A stretch of 5,022 nt of DNA from Candidatus Altarchaeota archaeon (lineage in GTDB: Archaea > Altiarchaeota > Altiarchaeia > IMC4 > SCGC-AAA252-I15), in contig JAHIYG010000316.1 of NCBI GenBank assembly GCA_018815265.1, forward strand, positions 1 through 5,022, read 5' to 3'. A program made the translations under genes and the position numbers. Below the pieces are notes generated by a model that was not told the origin of the DNA, made no database searches, and saw only the letters and a list, made by a program, of their open reading frames with translations. How positions within the stretch are numbered: position 1 is the stretch's first letter; each line of letters opens with the position of its first letter. Of the stretch, positions 1-5,022 are shown piece by piece.

Positions 1-809
1 ATGCAGCCGAGATTTTAGGGGTAAAAAGAGAGACAATAAAAAAGTGGATGGAAGAATTAATTGATAAAAGACTTGTTGACGTTGAAAGTACAAGCATATC
101 AAACCCAACAATAAAGCCAGACAATAGAGTGCTTGAGAAGTTCAGGCGACACATAGGGAAAAAATTCACTCAAGACATAGACGTTACAAACCTGGAGTTG
201 GAGGAAAAACAGTTCACAGACGACATCCAATCAGAAGGCACCGCAGACAAAGAAGAAATCGAAGATGAAATAAACGAAATAAACTACGCGGGGGATGGAC
301 TATTGGAGGATGAAAAAATTGAAAAAGAGGCAAAAAACATACCTTCCAACTTAGACCCTGGAACAAGCTATTTGATTCTTGAAAAAAAACCAAAAACCAG
401 TATCAGATTCTTTGAAAAAGAAACAAAAAATGGGTATATGGGATTATATATCGCAAGAGACAATCCAAAAAGGATCATGGAAAAAATGAACGCCGAAAAC
501 CCAAGATTTGTATGGTTGACAAACGTTACAACAAAACAGGGCATAGAATGCGTTTCAGGCCTCCAGGACATCAGCATATTGATATCCCAATTCATTGACG
601 AAAACGAGAAAACCGTGGTCTTACTTGACGGGATGGAATACCTAATATCAAACAATGAATTTTCCCCAGTATTGAGGCTTATACAGCAGATAAGGGATAA
701 GGTAGCCGTAAAAGACTCAAAATTCCTGATGCCCCTAGACCCACAATCAATAGAAGAACGTGAAAAACACCTTCTTGAGAGAGAATGCGTAAAAATAGAC
801 GCAACATAG
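1..809 (+). CDS. Winged-helix plus DUF835 domain protein, 5' end outside the window
   Basis: The reading frame is open from the first base: fifteen codons before the ATG at 48 (from base 3: AAEILGVKRETIKKW) continue into it and form the recognition half of a winged helix (AAEILGV, TIKKWMEEL, KRLVDV). The ATG at 48 is therefore internal, and the true start lies upstream. Counting from that Met, residues 1-13 finish the wing, about 14-100 are a charged acidic linker, and about 105-248 are a DUF835 domain. DUF835 hallmarks are SYLILEKK, GLYIARDNP, RFVWLTNV, TVVLLDGMEYLISNNEF, IRDKV and the ending MPLDPQSIEEREKHLLERE. DUF835 is an archaeal domain of unknown biochemical role, often attached to sensory or regulatory modules. 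VVLLDGMEYL looks like a degenerate Walker B strand, but no Walker A is visible, so ATP use is not claimed. No membrane segment is seen. A regulatory or signal-responsive role is inference. The next gene has a similar winged helix but its own promoter. Confidence 0.85.
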   Translation, partial: AAEILGVKRETIKKWMEELIDKRLVDVESTSISNPTIKPDNRVLEKFRRHIGKKFTQDIDVTNLELEEKQFTDDIQSEGTADKEEIEDEINEINYAGDGLLEDEKIEKEAKNIPSNLDPGTSYLILEKKPKTSIRFFEKETKNGYMGLYIARDNPKRIMEKMNAENPRFVWLTNVTTKQGIECVSGLQDISILISQFIDENEKTVVLLDGMEYLISNNEFSPVLRLIQQIRDKVAVKDSKFLMPLDPQSIEEREKHLLERECVKIDAT

Positions 810-829
810 GAATATAAAAATATAAAAAC
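809..829 (+). promoter_or_regulatory. Archaeal TATA/BRE promoter for the three-gene unit
   Basis: TATAAAAA occurs twice in tandem, at 813-820 and 821-828, preceded by the purine-rich GGAA (809-812), which is compatible with a BRE. The first copy is centred about 25-26 bases before the ATG at 842. In archaea that places the transcription start at or next to the initiator codon, giving a leaderless message, and no Shine-Dalgarno sequence precedes the ATG. The second copy would start transcription inside the gene, so the first is the better candidate. It probably drives the genes from 842 to 3142. Confidence 0.7.
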
Positions 830-841
830 AGATGAATTCAT

Positions 842-1402
842 ATGGCTGACTTTTTTGATGAAATAACCAAAAAACAAAAAATACCAAAGGACTTAGTTGC
901 TCTAGTCCTAAAGAAAGGTTCTATCACAGTAGAAGATGCCGCAACAGAACTGGACGTCGCACCAACAAGAATCCTTGACTGGTCACAAGCCCTCGAGGTG
1001 AAGGGATACGTCAGAGTTATAGATACCGACAAGACAAAAACCATCACAAGAGGAAAGAAACTGAACGCCGCAATAGAGGCCAGAAAAAAATCAACCCAGG
1101 AAAAAGACACAGAAAAAAAGCAAGACAATACAAAGGAGGAAGATGACAATAGAAAATCAATCATCGCCAAATTACAGAACAAAATCCTAGAGGAAAAGAA
1201 AAAAAGAACGGATTTAGAGGACAGATTAGAGGAAATGAAAAGGGAATGCGAGTCAAAACTCAAGGAGGAAACTGAAAAACTAGACAGACTTTTAGAACGC
1301 GAAAGAGTGGAGAGAAAAAAACTCGAGAGAATACTAGACATTAAAAGAAGCGGACAAGACCCTAAAAAGGAGATAGATGAGTACCTGAGCGAACAAACAT
1401 AG
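842..1402 (+). CDS. Winged-helix protein with long C-terminal coiled coil
   Basis: This is a 186-residue protein. Residues about 14-62 form a winged helix: IPKDLVALVLKKG (helix 1), ITVEDAATELDVAP (helix 2 and turn), TRILDWSQALEVKG (recognition helix), YVRVIDTDKTKTIT (wing). The pattern of an AA..L.V turn, a Trp-containing helix and a short hydrophobic strand is shared with the N-terminal part of the preceding DUF835 protein. Residues about 63-103 are a lysine- and acid-rich linker. About 104-168 are strongly charged heptad-like sequence predicted to be a coiled coil (RLEEMKREC, LDRLLERERVERKKLERIL), followed by a short tail. No catalytic motif, signal peptide or membrane segment is seen. The protein is probably a dimeric DNA-binding regulator or a scaffold; which one is not shown. 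It begins at a TATA-positioned ATG and its stop lies one base before the next gene, so it is first in a tightly coupled unit with the archaeosine enzyme. Confidence 0.85.
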   Translation: MADFFDEITKKQKIPKDLVALVLKKGSITVEDAATELDVAPTRILDWSQALEVKGYVRVIDTDKTKTITRGKKLNAAIEARKKSTQEKDTEKKQDNTKEEDDNRKSIIAKLQNKILEEKKKRTDLEDRLEEMKRECESKLKEETEKLDRLLERERVERKKLERILDIKRSGQDPKKEIDEYLSEQT

Positions 1403-1403
1403 C

Positions 1404-2699
1404 ATGAGCAATTTAATACTTAATTTTGGCAGATGCTCTCACGGCAAATGCATATTCTGCGGCTATGGAAGGATACGGGGGCAAAAACCTGATGAAACAG
1501 ATGTGAACAGATGCTTCGACGATTTCTTTGACACCGTCAAAGACGAGGAAGTGAAGATTTACGGGTCAGGAAGCTTTTTCGACGAAAAACAGATGCCAAA
1601 AACCTCCAGGAAACACTTCATAAAAAAATGCGTTGAAACTGGAGTAAAAAAGATTACCCTGGAATCCAGGCCAGAATACGTCACCGCAGAAGTATTGTCT
1701 GAATTTAGGGATTTCGAACTGACTGTCGCAGTTGGGTTGGAGACTTCAGATAATAGTTTGCTTGAGAAACTTGAGAAGGGGTATACAAGGGAGGATTTTG
1801 AGACTGCAGCTGATTTGATACACGACGCTGGGCAGAAGGTTAGGGCATACCTTCTCGTAAACCCGCCATATGTGAAAGACCCTGTAAAAAGCCTAGATGA
1901 CAGCGTTGAATACGCACTAACAAAAAGCGACTCCATAGTCCTCATAAACACGATACCTCATTCCTCAGCACCTCTTATGCGGCTCTGGCTCGAAGGACGG
2001 TGGAACTTCATGGATAAGAGAGAGTTTGGAGCCACGACAAAAAAGTGGGTGCAAAATCCCAAGGTCGAAGTTGACTTTGAAACATTCAAATTCAAACCTA
2101 ACATACCAGAGTATTTGAGGGGCAACCTCAAAGGCGTCGGGGAATGGTATCTTACACACCCCCACTTCGAAGTATGGCAAGATTATTTTGTCAGGTGGTA
2201 TCAGCCACCAAAGGACAGGATTCTCATCTTCCTACCATGTTCCTACAAAAAGCCGTATTCACTCTCTGAAACACACAAAGGCATAGTAAATACGTTGGGT
2301 TCAGAAAGGGCAAAGTTTCATGAAGTCATGCTGAGCAATGCTGGAGTCATACCCCGGGAATTCGAAGACTATTACCCATTTAACTCATACGACTGGGATG
2401 AGAAACTGGAGAATGAAACAATAAAAAGAAGGTACATTGAAGTCACAACGCAGAGGATTGAGAAATATCTAGCCCCCCACATCCAAAGCTACCGGGGGAT
2501 TGTGTGCTTTCTAAAATACGGCAGCGAATCATACAAGGCACTGGATGCTGCATGCAAAAACATGAATACGGGATTTAAAAACCTTCTCTCAAAAGAAACA
2601 TACGATAAGATACAAAATGAGAGAAAACCACTCCAGACCAATGAAGCACTCAAGGAGTTGAGAGACGGAATAAAATGGTGTCTGCAAAATTCAACATAG
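1404..2699 (+). CDS. Radical SAM (RaSEA-like) / ArcS-core fusion, archaeosine synthesis
   Basis: This 431-residue protein has two modules. Residues 1 to about 225 are radical SAM of the archaeal RaSEA/TIGR01210 type: iron-sulfur cysteines C11, C16 and C19 (CSHGKCIFC) followed by GYG, then KIYGSGSFFD, ITLESRPEYV, VAVGLETSD, the EKGYTREDF segment and RAYLLVNPPY. Residues about 230-425 are the ArcS core (DUF5591-like): THPHFEVWQDYF, WYQPP, then PCSYKKPYSLSETH (278-291), an exact fit to the ArcS signature PC-x3-KPY-x2-S-x2-H, then VIPREFEDYYP and SYD. Family knowledge: ArcS adds lysine to preQ0 at tRNA G15 and RaSEA releases archaeosine from the adduct; the two are usually separate interacting proteins. 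The TGT-like and PUA domains of full-length ArcS are absent. No upstream ATG exists in frame (a stop lies at 1386-1388). The start is one base after the previous stop with no Shine-Dalgarno, which suggests translational coupling. Confidence 0.88.
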   Translation: MSNLILNFGRCSHGKCIFCGYGRIRGQKPDETDVNRCFDDFFDTVKDEEVKIYGSGSFFDEKQMPKTSRKHFIKKCVETGVKKITLESRPEYVTAEVLSEFRDFELTVAVGLETSDNSLLEKLEKGYTREDFETAADLIHDAGQKVRAYLLVNPPYVKDPVKSLDDSVEYALTKSDSIVLINTIPHSSAPLMRLWLEGRWNFMDKREFGATTKKWVQNPKVEVDFETFKFKPNIPEYLRGNLKGVGEWYLTHPHFEVWQDYFVRWYQPPKDRILIFLPCSYKKPYSLSETHKGIVNTLGSERAKFHEVMLSNAGVIPREFEDYYPFNSYDWDEKLENETIKRRYIEVTTQRIEKYLAPHIQSYRGIVCFLKYGSESYKALDAACKNMNTGFKNLLSKETYDKIQNERKPLQTNEALKELRDGIKWCLQNST

Positions 2700-3142
2700 A
2701 AGGGGATGCAACCGACTGGTTAAGAATCCGAGTGCAAGAGGAACTCTTCGCCCATGGGCTCGATGGGAACGTGTTGGTAGGGGATGAAAACACGTTAGTG
2801 GTCATAGTCGAAGGTGACAAGGCAAAAATCAAAAGACTATACACAGACATGCAAGAGTTTTTACCAGCTAATACAACATTGACTGAACTCAATTTCAGCC
2901 TGAACAAACCCACGAGGTCAGCGAGGATACATGAGGACAGATTATATGTCGGCCGCGAAGACATAATAGAATACCTCAAAGAAATCGACAGGAAAACCAC
3001 CAAAATAGACCAGAAACTCAACAAGATAATCTCGCTATTGGAAGAAGCAGACATAAAAAAACCACAAGAAGAAGAAGAAGAGGCCGAAGTAGGCATCACA
3101 GAGGAGACGACGTCGGTTTTCGCTGCGATGTTCGGGGACTGA
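2675..3142 (+). CDS. Acylphosphatase-fold protein with coiled coil and acidic stalk-like tail
   Basis: This 155-residue protein is not a known named family. Residues about 4-76 resemble the acylphosphatase alpha/beta sandwich in order: strand AKFNIEG, helix WLRIRVQEELFAHGL, DGNVLVGDENTLVVIVEG (two strands), helix KAKIKRLYTDMQEFL, strand TTLTELNFS. An Arg (R17) falls near the catalytic Arg, but the position of the catalytic Asn is Val35 and the GVGFR loop is lost, so the enzyme is probably inactive and the domain a binding module. Residues about 93-124 are a short coiled coil (IIEYLKEIDRK, IDQKLNKIISLL). About 130-138 are polyacidic, and the chain ends SVFAAMFGD, which resembles the tail of archaeal ribosomal stalk protein L12/P1. 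The start overlaps the fused archaeosine enzyme by 25 bases. An AAGGAG at 2652-2657 is too distant (17 bases) to be an ordinary ribosome site, so expression is likely coupled. A GTG directly after the ATG is an alternative start. Confidence 0.78.
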   Translation: MVSAKFNIEGDATDWLRIRVQEELFAHGLDGNVLVGDENTLVVIVEGDKAKIKRLYTDMQEFLPANTTLTELNFSLNKPTRSARIHEDRLYVGREDIIEYLKEIDRKTTKIDQKLNKIISLLEEADIKKPQEEEEEAEVGITEETTSVFAAMFGD

Positions 3143-3143
3143 A

Positions 3144-3341
3144 TCACTTACCCAGATGCTCGAGTTTTCCCTGAAGTTCAGTGATTTTCATGTGGTACTG
3201 CTTCTGTCTCTGGGTTTTGACGAGTTTGCTCTCGCCGCTTTTCAATAGGTCCTTCACAAGCTGGCGGTACTTGCCCAATTCACCTTCCAAATCCGTTCTT
3301 TCATCCTCCAACCGCTGCTTGGATGCCTCAGAAAATGCCAT
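3144..3341 (-). CDS. Small charged helical protein, 65 residues
   Basis: The family is not recognised. The product is almost entirely predicted helix and strongly charged: MAFSEASKQRLEDERTDLEG at the start, a leucine-containing LVKDLLKSGESKLVK middle, and ITELQGKLEHLG at the end, suggesting two short coiled-coil helices broken near the KSGES turn (residues 34-38). There are no cysteines, catalytic motif, signal peptide or membrane segment. It is judged real because it fills an otherwise empty gap exactly: its stop is one base from the stop of the convergent upstream gene, and its ATG opens a 38-base divergent promoter shared with hisA, with a TATA-like sequence on its strand at the right distance. 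A helical adaptor or subunit is plausible; the function is unknown. Confidence 0.6.
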   Translation of the reverse strand: MAFSEASKQRLEDERTDLEGELGKYRQLVKDLLKSGESKLVKTQRQKQYHMKITELQGKLEHLGK

Positions 3342-3379
3342 GAGATATTATTAGAATGAAGGTTTAATAGATTTAACAT
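3342..3379. promoter_or_regulatory. Divergent promoter region between the 65-residue gene and hisA
   Basis: Only 38 bases separate the two divergent ATGs, and neither has a Shine-Dalgarno sequence, so both messages are probably leaderless or nearly so. On the - strand, CTATTAAA (complement of 3363-3370) is centred about 25 bases before the ATG at 3341, the expected archaeal TATA position. On the + strand the best candidate is TATTATTA at 3346-3353, about 30 bases before the hisA ATG, allowing a leader of a few bases. Transcription in the two directions would compete for overlapping space. Confidence 0.45.
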
Positions 3380-4084
3380 ATGAAAATAATCCCAGCTATT
3401 GACTTGATGGGCGGCCGCTGCGTACAATTGGTTGGTGGGCAGGCAAAAACAAAGAAAGACTTCGGAGACCCAGTAGAGCGGGCTATAGAGTGGGTGAGAA
3501 TGGGTTTTGAAATCCTGCATGTCATAGACTTGGATGCGACACTCGAACTAGGAGACAACACTAAGTCGGTGACGGATATACGCGAAGCCGTCGATGTGCC
3601 GATTGAATTCGGCGGAGGAATCAGGACAGTAGGAAAAGCAAAGGAGATGCTTGTGAACTTAGGTGAGAAAGACAGGATAATAGTTGGGACACTAGCTGTC
3701 GCAGACTATCCTGGATTTAGTTCGCTAAAGAAACTGTCAAAATACAAAAACCAGATTATTGTTTCAGTAGACTCAAAAGACGGTTACGTCGCAGTGAAAG
3801 GCTGGCAGGAGAAAAGCAGATTAAAAGCCTCTGAACTCATGAAATCCTGCGAAGATAGGGTATGGGGATTCCTGTACACAAACGTCGACGTCGAAGGACA
3901 GATGAAAGGCATAAACGCAAAGACTGTCGAGGAGGTTGTGTCTGCGACAAAAAAACCAGTAATAGTATCAGGGGGGATAACTACTAAAGACGACATATTC
4001 GCATGCAAAAAAACAGGGGCATGGGGTGCCGTACTAGGCAAGGCACTATACGAGAAAAAAATAAAAATAGAGGAGATTCTTTAA
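3380..4084 (+). CDS. hisA: HisA, ProFAR isomerase of histidine biosynthesis
   Basis: HisA catalyses the fourth step of histidine synthesis, an Amadori isomerisation of ProFAR to PRFAR, in the cytoplasm. At 234 residues it has normal length and a complete (beta/alpha)8 barrel. Seen directly: the start MKIIPAIDLMGGRCVQL with catalytic Asp8; HVIDLDATLELGDN (47-60); phosphate-binding FGGGIR (77-82); VGTLAV (102-107); second catalytic Asp131 in VSVDSKDGYVAVKGW; the loop YTNVDVEGQMKGIN (166-179); and second phosphate-binding VSGGIT (196-201). Modest departures from the common sequence are DLDAT for DLDGA, and GGQAKTKKDFGDP for the usual QG...DDP segment. All active-site elements are present, so activity is expected. 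No other his gene is in the window, so it is not in a visible his operon. A HisA-related paralogue of other function is possible but less likely given the retained motifs. Confidence 0.92.
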   Translation: MKIIPAIDLMGGRCVQLVGGQAKTKKDFGDPVERAIEWVRMGFEILHVIDLDATLELGDNTKSVTDIREAVDVPIEFGGGIRTVGKAKEMLVNLGEKDRIIVGTLAVADYPGFSSLKKLSKYKNQIIVSVDSKDGYVAVKGWQEKSRLKASELMKSCEDRVWGFLYTNVDVEGQMKGINAKTVEEVVSATKKPVIVSGGITTKDDIFACKKTGAWGAVLGKALYEKKIKIEEIL

Positions 4085-4085
4085 C
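4077..4085 (+). promoter_or_regulatory. Weak TATA-like element before the last gene
   Basis: TTCTTTAAC at the end of hisA is centred about 26 bases before the ATG at 4107 and follows the purine stretch AGGAGA (4071-4076). The spacing fits an archaeal leaderless promoter, and no Shine-Dalgarno lies in the 22-base gap after hisA. The sequence match is weak, and the gene could equally be read through from hisA. Confidence 0.3.
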
Positions 4086-4106
4086 CTGTTTCTCCCAGAT
4101 TCTAAC

Positions 4107-5022
4107 ATGGGGCAAAAGCAAGTTAGTGGTAGTCAGTTAGGGCAACCAGATATTTCAGGCATACAACCTAAAGAACACCATCCACTTTCTGCGGATTTCC
4201 TAACATCAGTTTTAACTATCGCAAGACAATACGGTGTTGAACCTCCAGTTATCGAGTTTTTTTCAGACCCGAATGCATTCCACAGAAGATATTGCACAGA
4301 TGACATTGGGATATATCCTTCAATAGTTAGGAGGGCAGCAGAAGCCGGGAAAAAACCGGAAGAAATCATTGAAGGAGATGTTGAGACATTGACTTCATGG
4401 AAAGATTCAAAGGGTATGACAGCGGTAATAGCCGACAAAAACAGTGGAAAAACCAGATACCTGGTGTGTCTCAGCCCAAAAATGGACGATGAAGCTGAAA
4501 AAAGCTATTTCCTCGCAGCTGAAGCAGCCCACGTAGTCCACGGAAAGATAGCTAAACTCCTAGGATTAAAACGCCCAAATTACGCTGAAGAAATTTTTGA
4601 CCATGGAGAATCATATATGGCGTATAAGAGAGAGGGAAGAGATACAACAGAGATGTTGGCACATATTAGGGAGGGTAGTTTTTACTGGGATTTTGGATTC
4701 AAGGATATAACAAAAGATGGAGGAGTCTGGGCGCATATGCAGTCGGAAGTAGACCACTATCGCGCATGCTACCTATTTGAAAAGCTCATAGACAGGTTCA
4801 CAAAACCAAAAGAATTGACAGATGCACTGCTTCTTATCTCAACTTACCCAAACACAGATTCAAAAGCTATGGAGGCATACGTGGAAAAAACCACGATAAT
4901 GAATGTGGAAGACGTCAAAGCCGCTGCAGAAAGAAGACGAACTATACTAGGGTTGGCTTCAGCAGAAGAAGCCAGAAAAACAGTTTATACAGCAGATGAA
5001 AGAAAAAAAGACCCTGAAATAG
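4107..5022 (+). CDS. Unrecognised protein with zincin-like helix lacking first His, 3' end outside the window
   Basis: The frame is open from the ATG at 4107 to the last base (305 codons plus one base), so the C-terminus is missing. The family is not recognised. The first 25 residues or so are Gln/Ser/Gly-rich and probably disordered. A mixed domain follows: a helix at about 29-43, the strand pair TAVIADKNSGKTRYLVCLSP (105-124), and a helix SYFLAAEAAHVVHGKIAKLL (133-152). This order of a strand pair and then a helix with AExxH recalls metallopeptidases whose helix reads LAHExxH, but the first His is Ala138; E139, H142 and H145 remain. About 60 residues on, MQSEVDHYRACYLFEKL (211-227) resembles the helix that supplies the third zinc ligand (E214). 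The remainder is helical and charged. No signal peptide or membrane segment is seen. It could be an inactive zincin homologue, or the resemblance could be chance. It lies 22 bases after hisA. Confidence 0.8.
   Translation, partial: MGQKQVSGSQLGQPDISGIQPKEHHPLSADFLTSVLTIARQYGVEPPVIEFFSDPNAFHRRYCTDDIGIYPSIVRRAAEAGKKPEEIIEGDVETLTSWKDSKGMTAVIADKNSGKTRYLVCLSPKMDDEAEKSYFLAAEAAHVVHGKIAKLLGLKRPNYAEEIFDHGESYMAYKREGRDTTEMLAHIREGSFYWDFGFKDITKDGGVWAHMQSEVDHYRACYLFEKLIDRFTKPKELTDALLLISTYPNTDSKAMEAYVEKTTIMNVEDVKAAAERRRTILGLASAEEARKTVYTADERKKDPEI

Noticed and set aside
48..50. ATG as the start of the DUF835 protein
   Set aside because: In-frame codons from base 3 encode the missing half of a winged helix, so this Met is internal.
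368..1341. Two long overlapping - strand reading frames, rich in Ser/Phe/Leu
   Set aside because: They are antisense to convincing + strand genes. Their Ser/Phe richness is what the complement of Lys/Glu-rich coding sequence gives, and they match no family.
1559..2180. - strand reading frames opposite the fused archaeosine enzyme
   Set aside because: They lie wholly within a gene with clear family motifs on the + strand and have no promoter or domain of their own.
3064..3083. GAA trinucleotide run as a functional repeat
   Set aside because: It simply encodes the polyglutamate linker of the acylphosphatase-fold protein and is too short to call a repeat element.
2650..3147. - strand frame of 165 residues opposite the acylphosphatase-fold gene
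   Set aside because: Its serine runs mirror the + strand Glu-rich tail. The + strand frame has fold-like periodicity and operon context.
3126..3160. Possible terminator between the convergent genes
   Set aside because: No hairpin or T-tract of convincing length was seen; only one base separates the stop codons.
3254..4041. - strand frames within and before hisA
   Set aside because: hisA is unambiguous on the + strand, and these frames show no recognisable motif and straddle the divergent promoter.
4133..4438. - strand frame of 101 residues opposite the last gene
   Set aside because: The + strand frame is open for 305 codons to the window end with protein-like composition; the antisense frame has no supporting signal.

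Overview
The window looks like a chromosomal segment of a moderately A+T-rich archaeon. Ile is mostly ATA, Arg is mostly AGA/AGG, start codons lack usable Shine-Dalgarno sites, a textbook archaeal TATA box sits about 26 bases before a start codon, and there is a tRNA archaeosine-modification enzyme and a DUF835 protein, both archaeal hallmarks. Archaeosine and DUF835 suggest a euryarchaeote or a related archaeal phylum; a finer placement is not supportable. There is no rRNA, tRNA, CRISPR array, insertion sequence or phage gene, and coding is nearly gap-free.

Layout. 1-809: 3' part of a winged-helix plus DUF835 protein whose true start lies before the window. 813-829: strong TATA element. 842-3142: a tight three-gene unit on the + strand: a winged-helix/coiled-coil protein, a fused radical SAM-ArcS core protein (archaeosine synthesis), and an acylphosphatase-fold protein with an acidic tail. 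The second gene begins one base after the first stops, and the third overlaps the second by 25 bases. 3144-3341: a 65-residue charged helical protein on the - strand, convergent with the unit and one base from it. 3342-3379: a 38-base divergent promoter region. 3380-4084: hisA. 4107-5022: 5' part of an unrecognised protein, open at the window edge, with a sequence resembling a zincin HExxH helix in which the first His is Ala.

How the genes may work together. The centre of interest is the fused enzyme. In Thermococcus, ArcS attaches lysine to preQ0 at tRNA position 15 and the radical SAM enzyme RaSEA cleaves the adduct to archaeosine. Here the RaSEA-like module and the ArcS catalytic-core module lie in one 431-residue chain that lacks the TGT-like and PUA domains of full-length ArcS. 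The co-transcribed winged-helix protein and the acylphosphatase-fold protein, whose C-terminus resembles the archaeal ribosomal stalk tail, are candidate partners, but that link is inferred only from gene order. hisA and the last gene appear unrelated to archaeosine synthesis.
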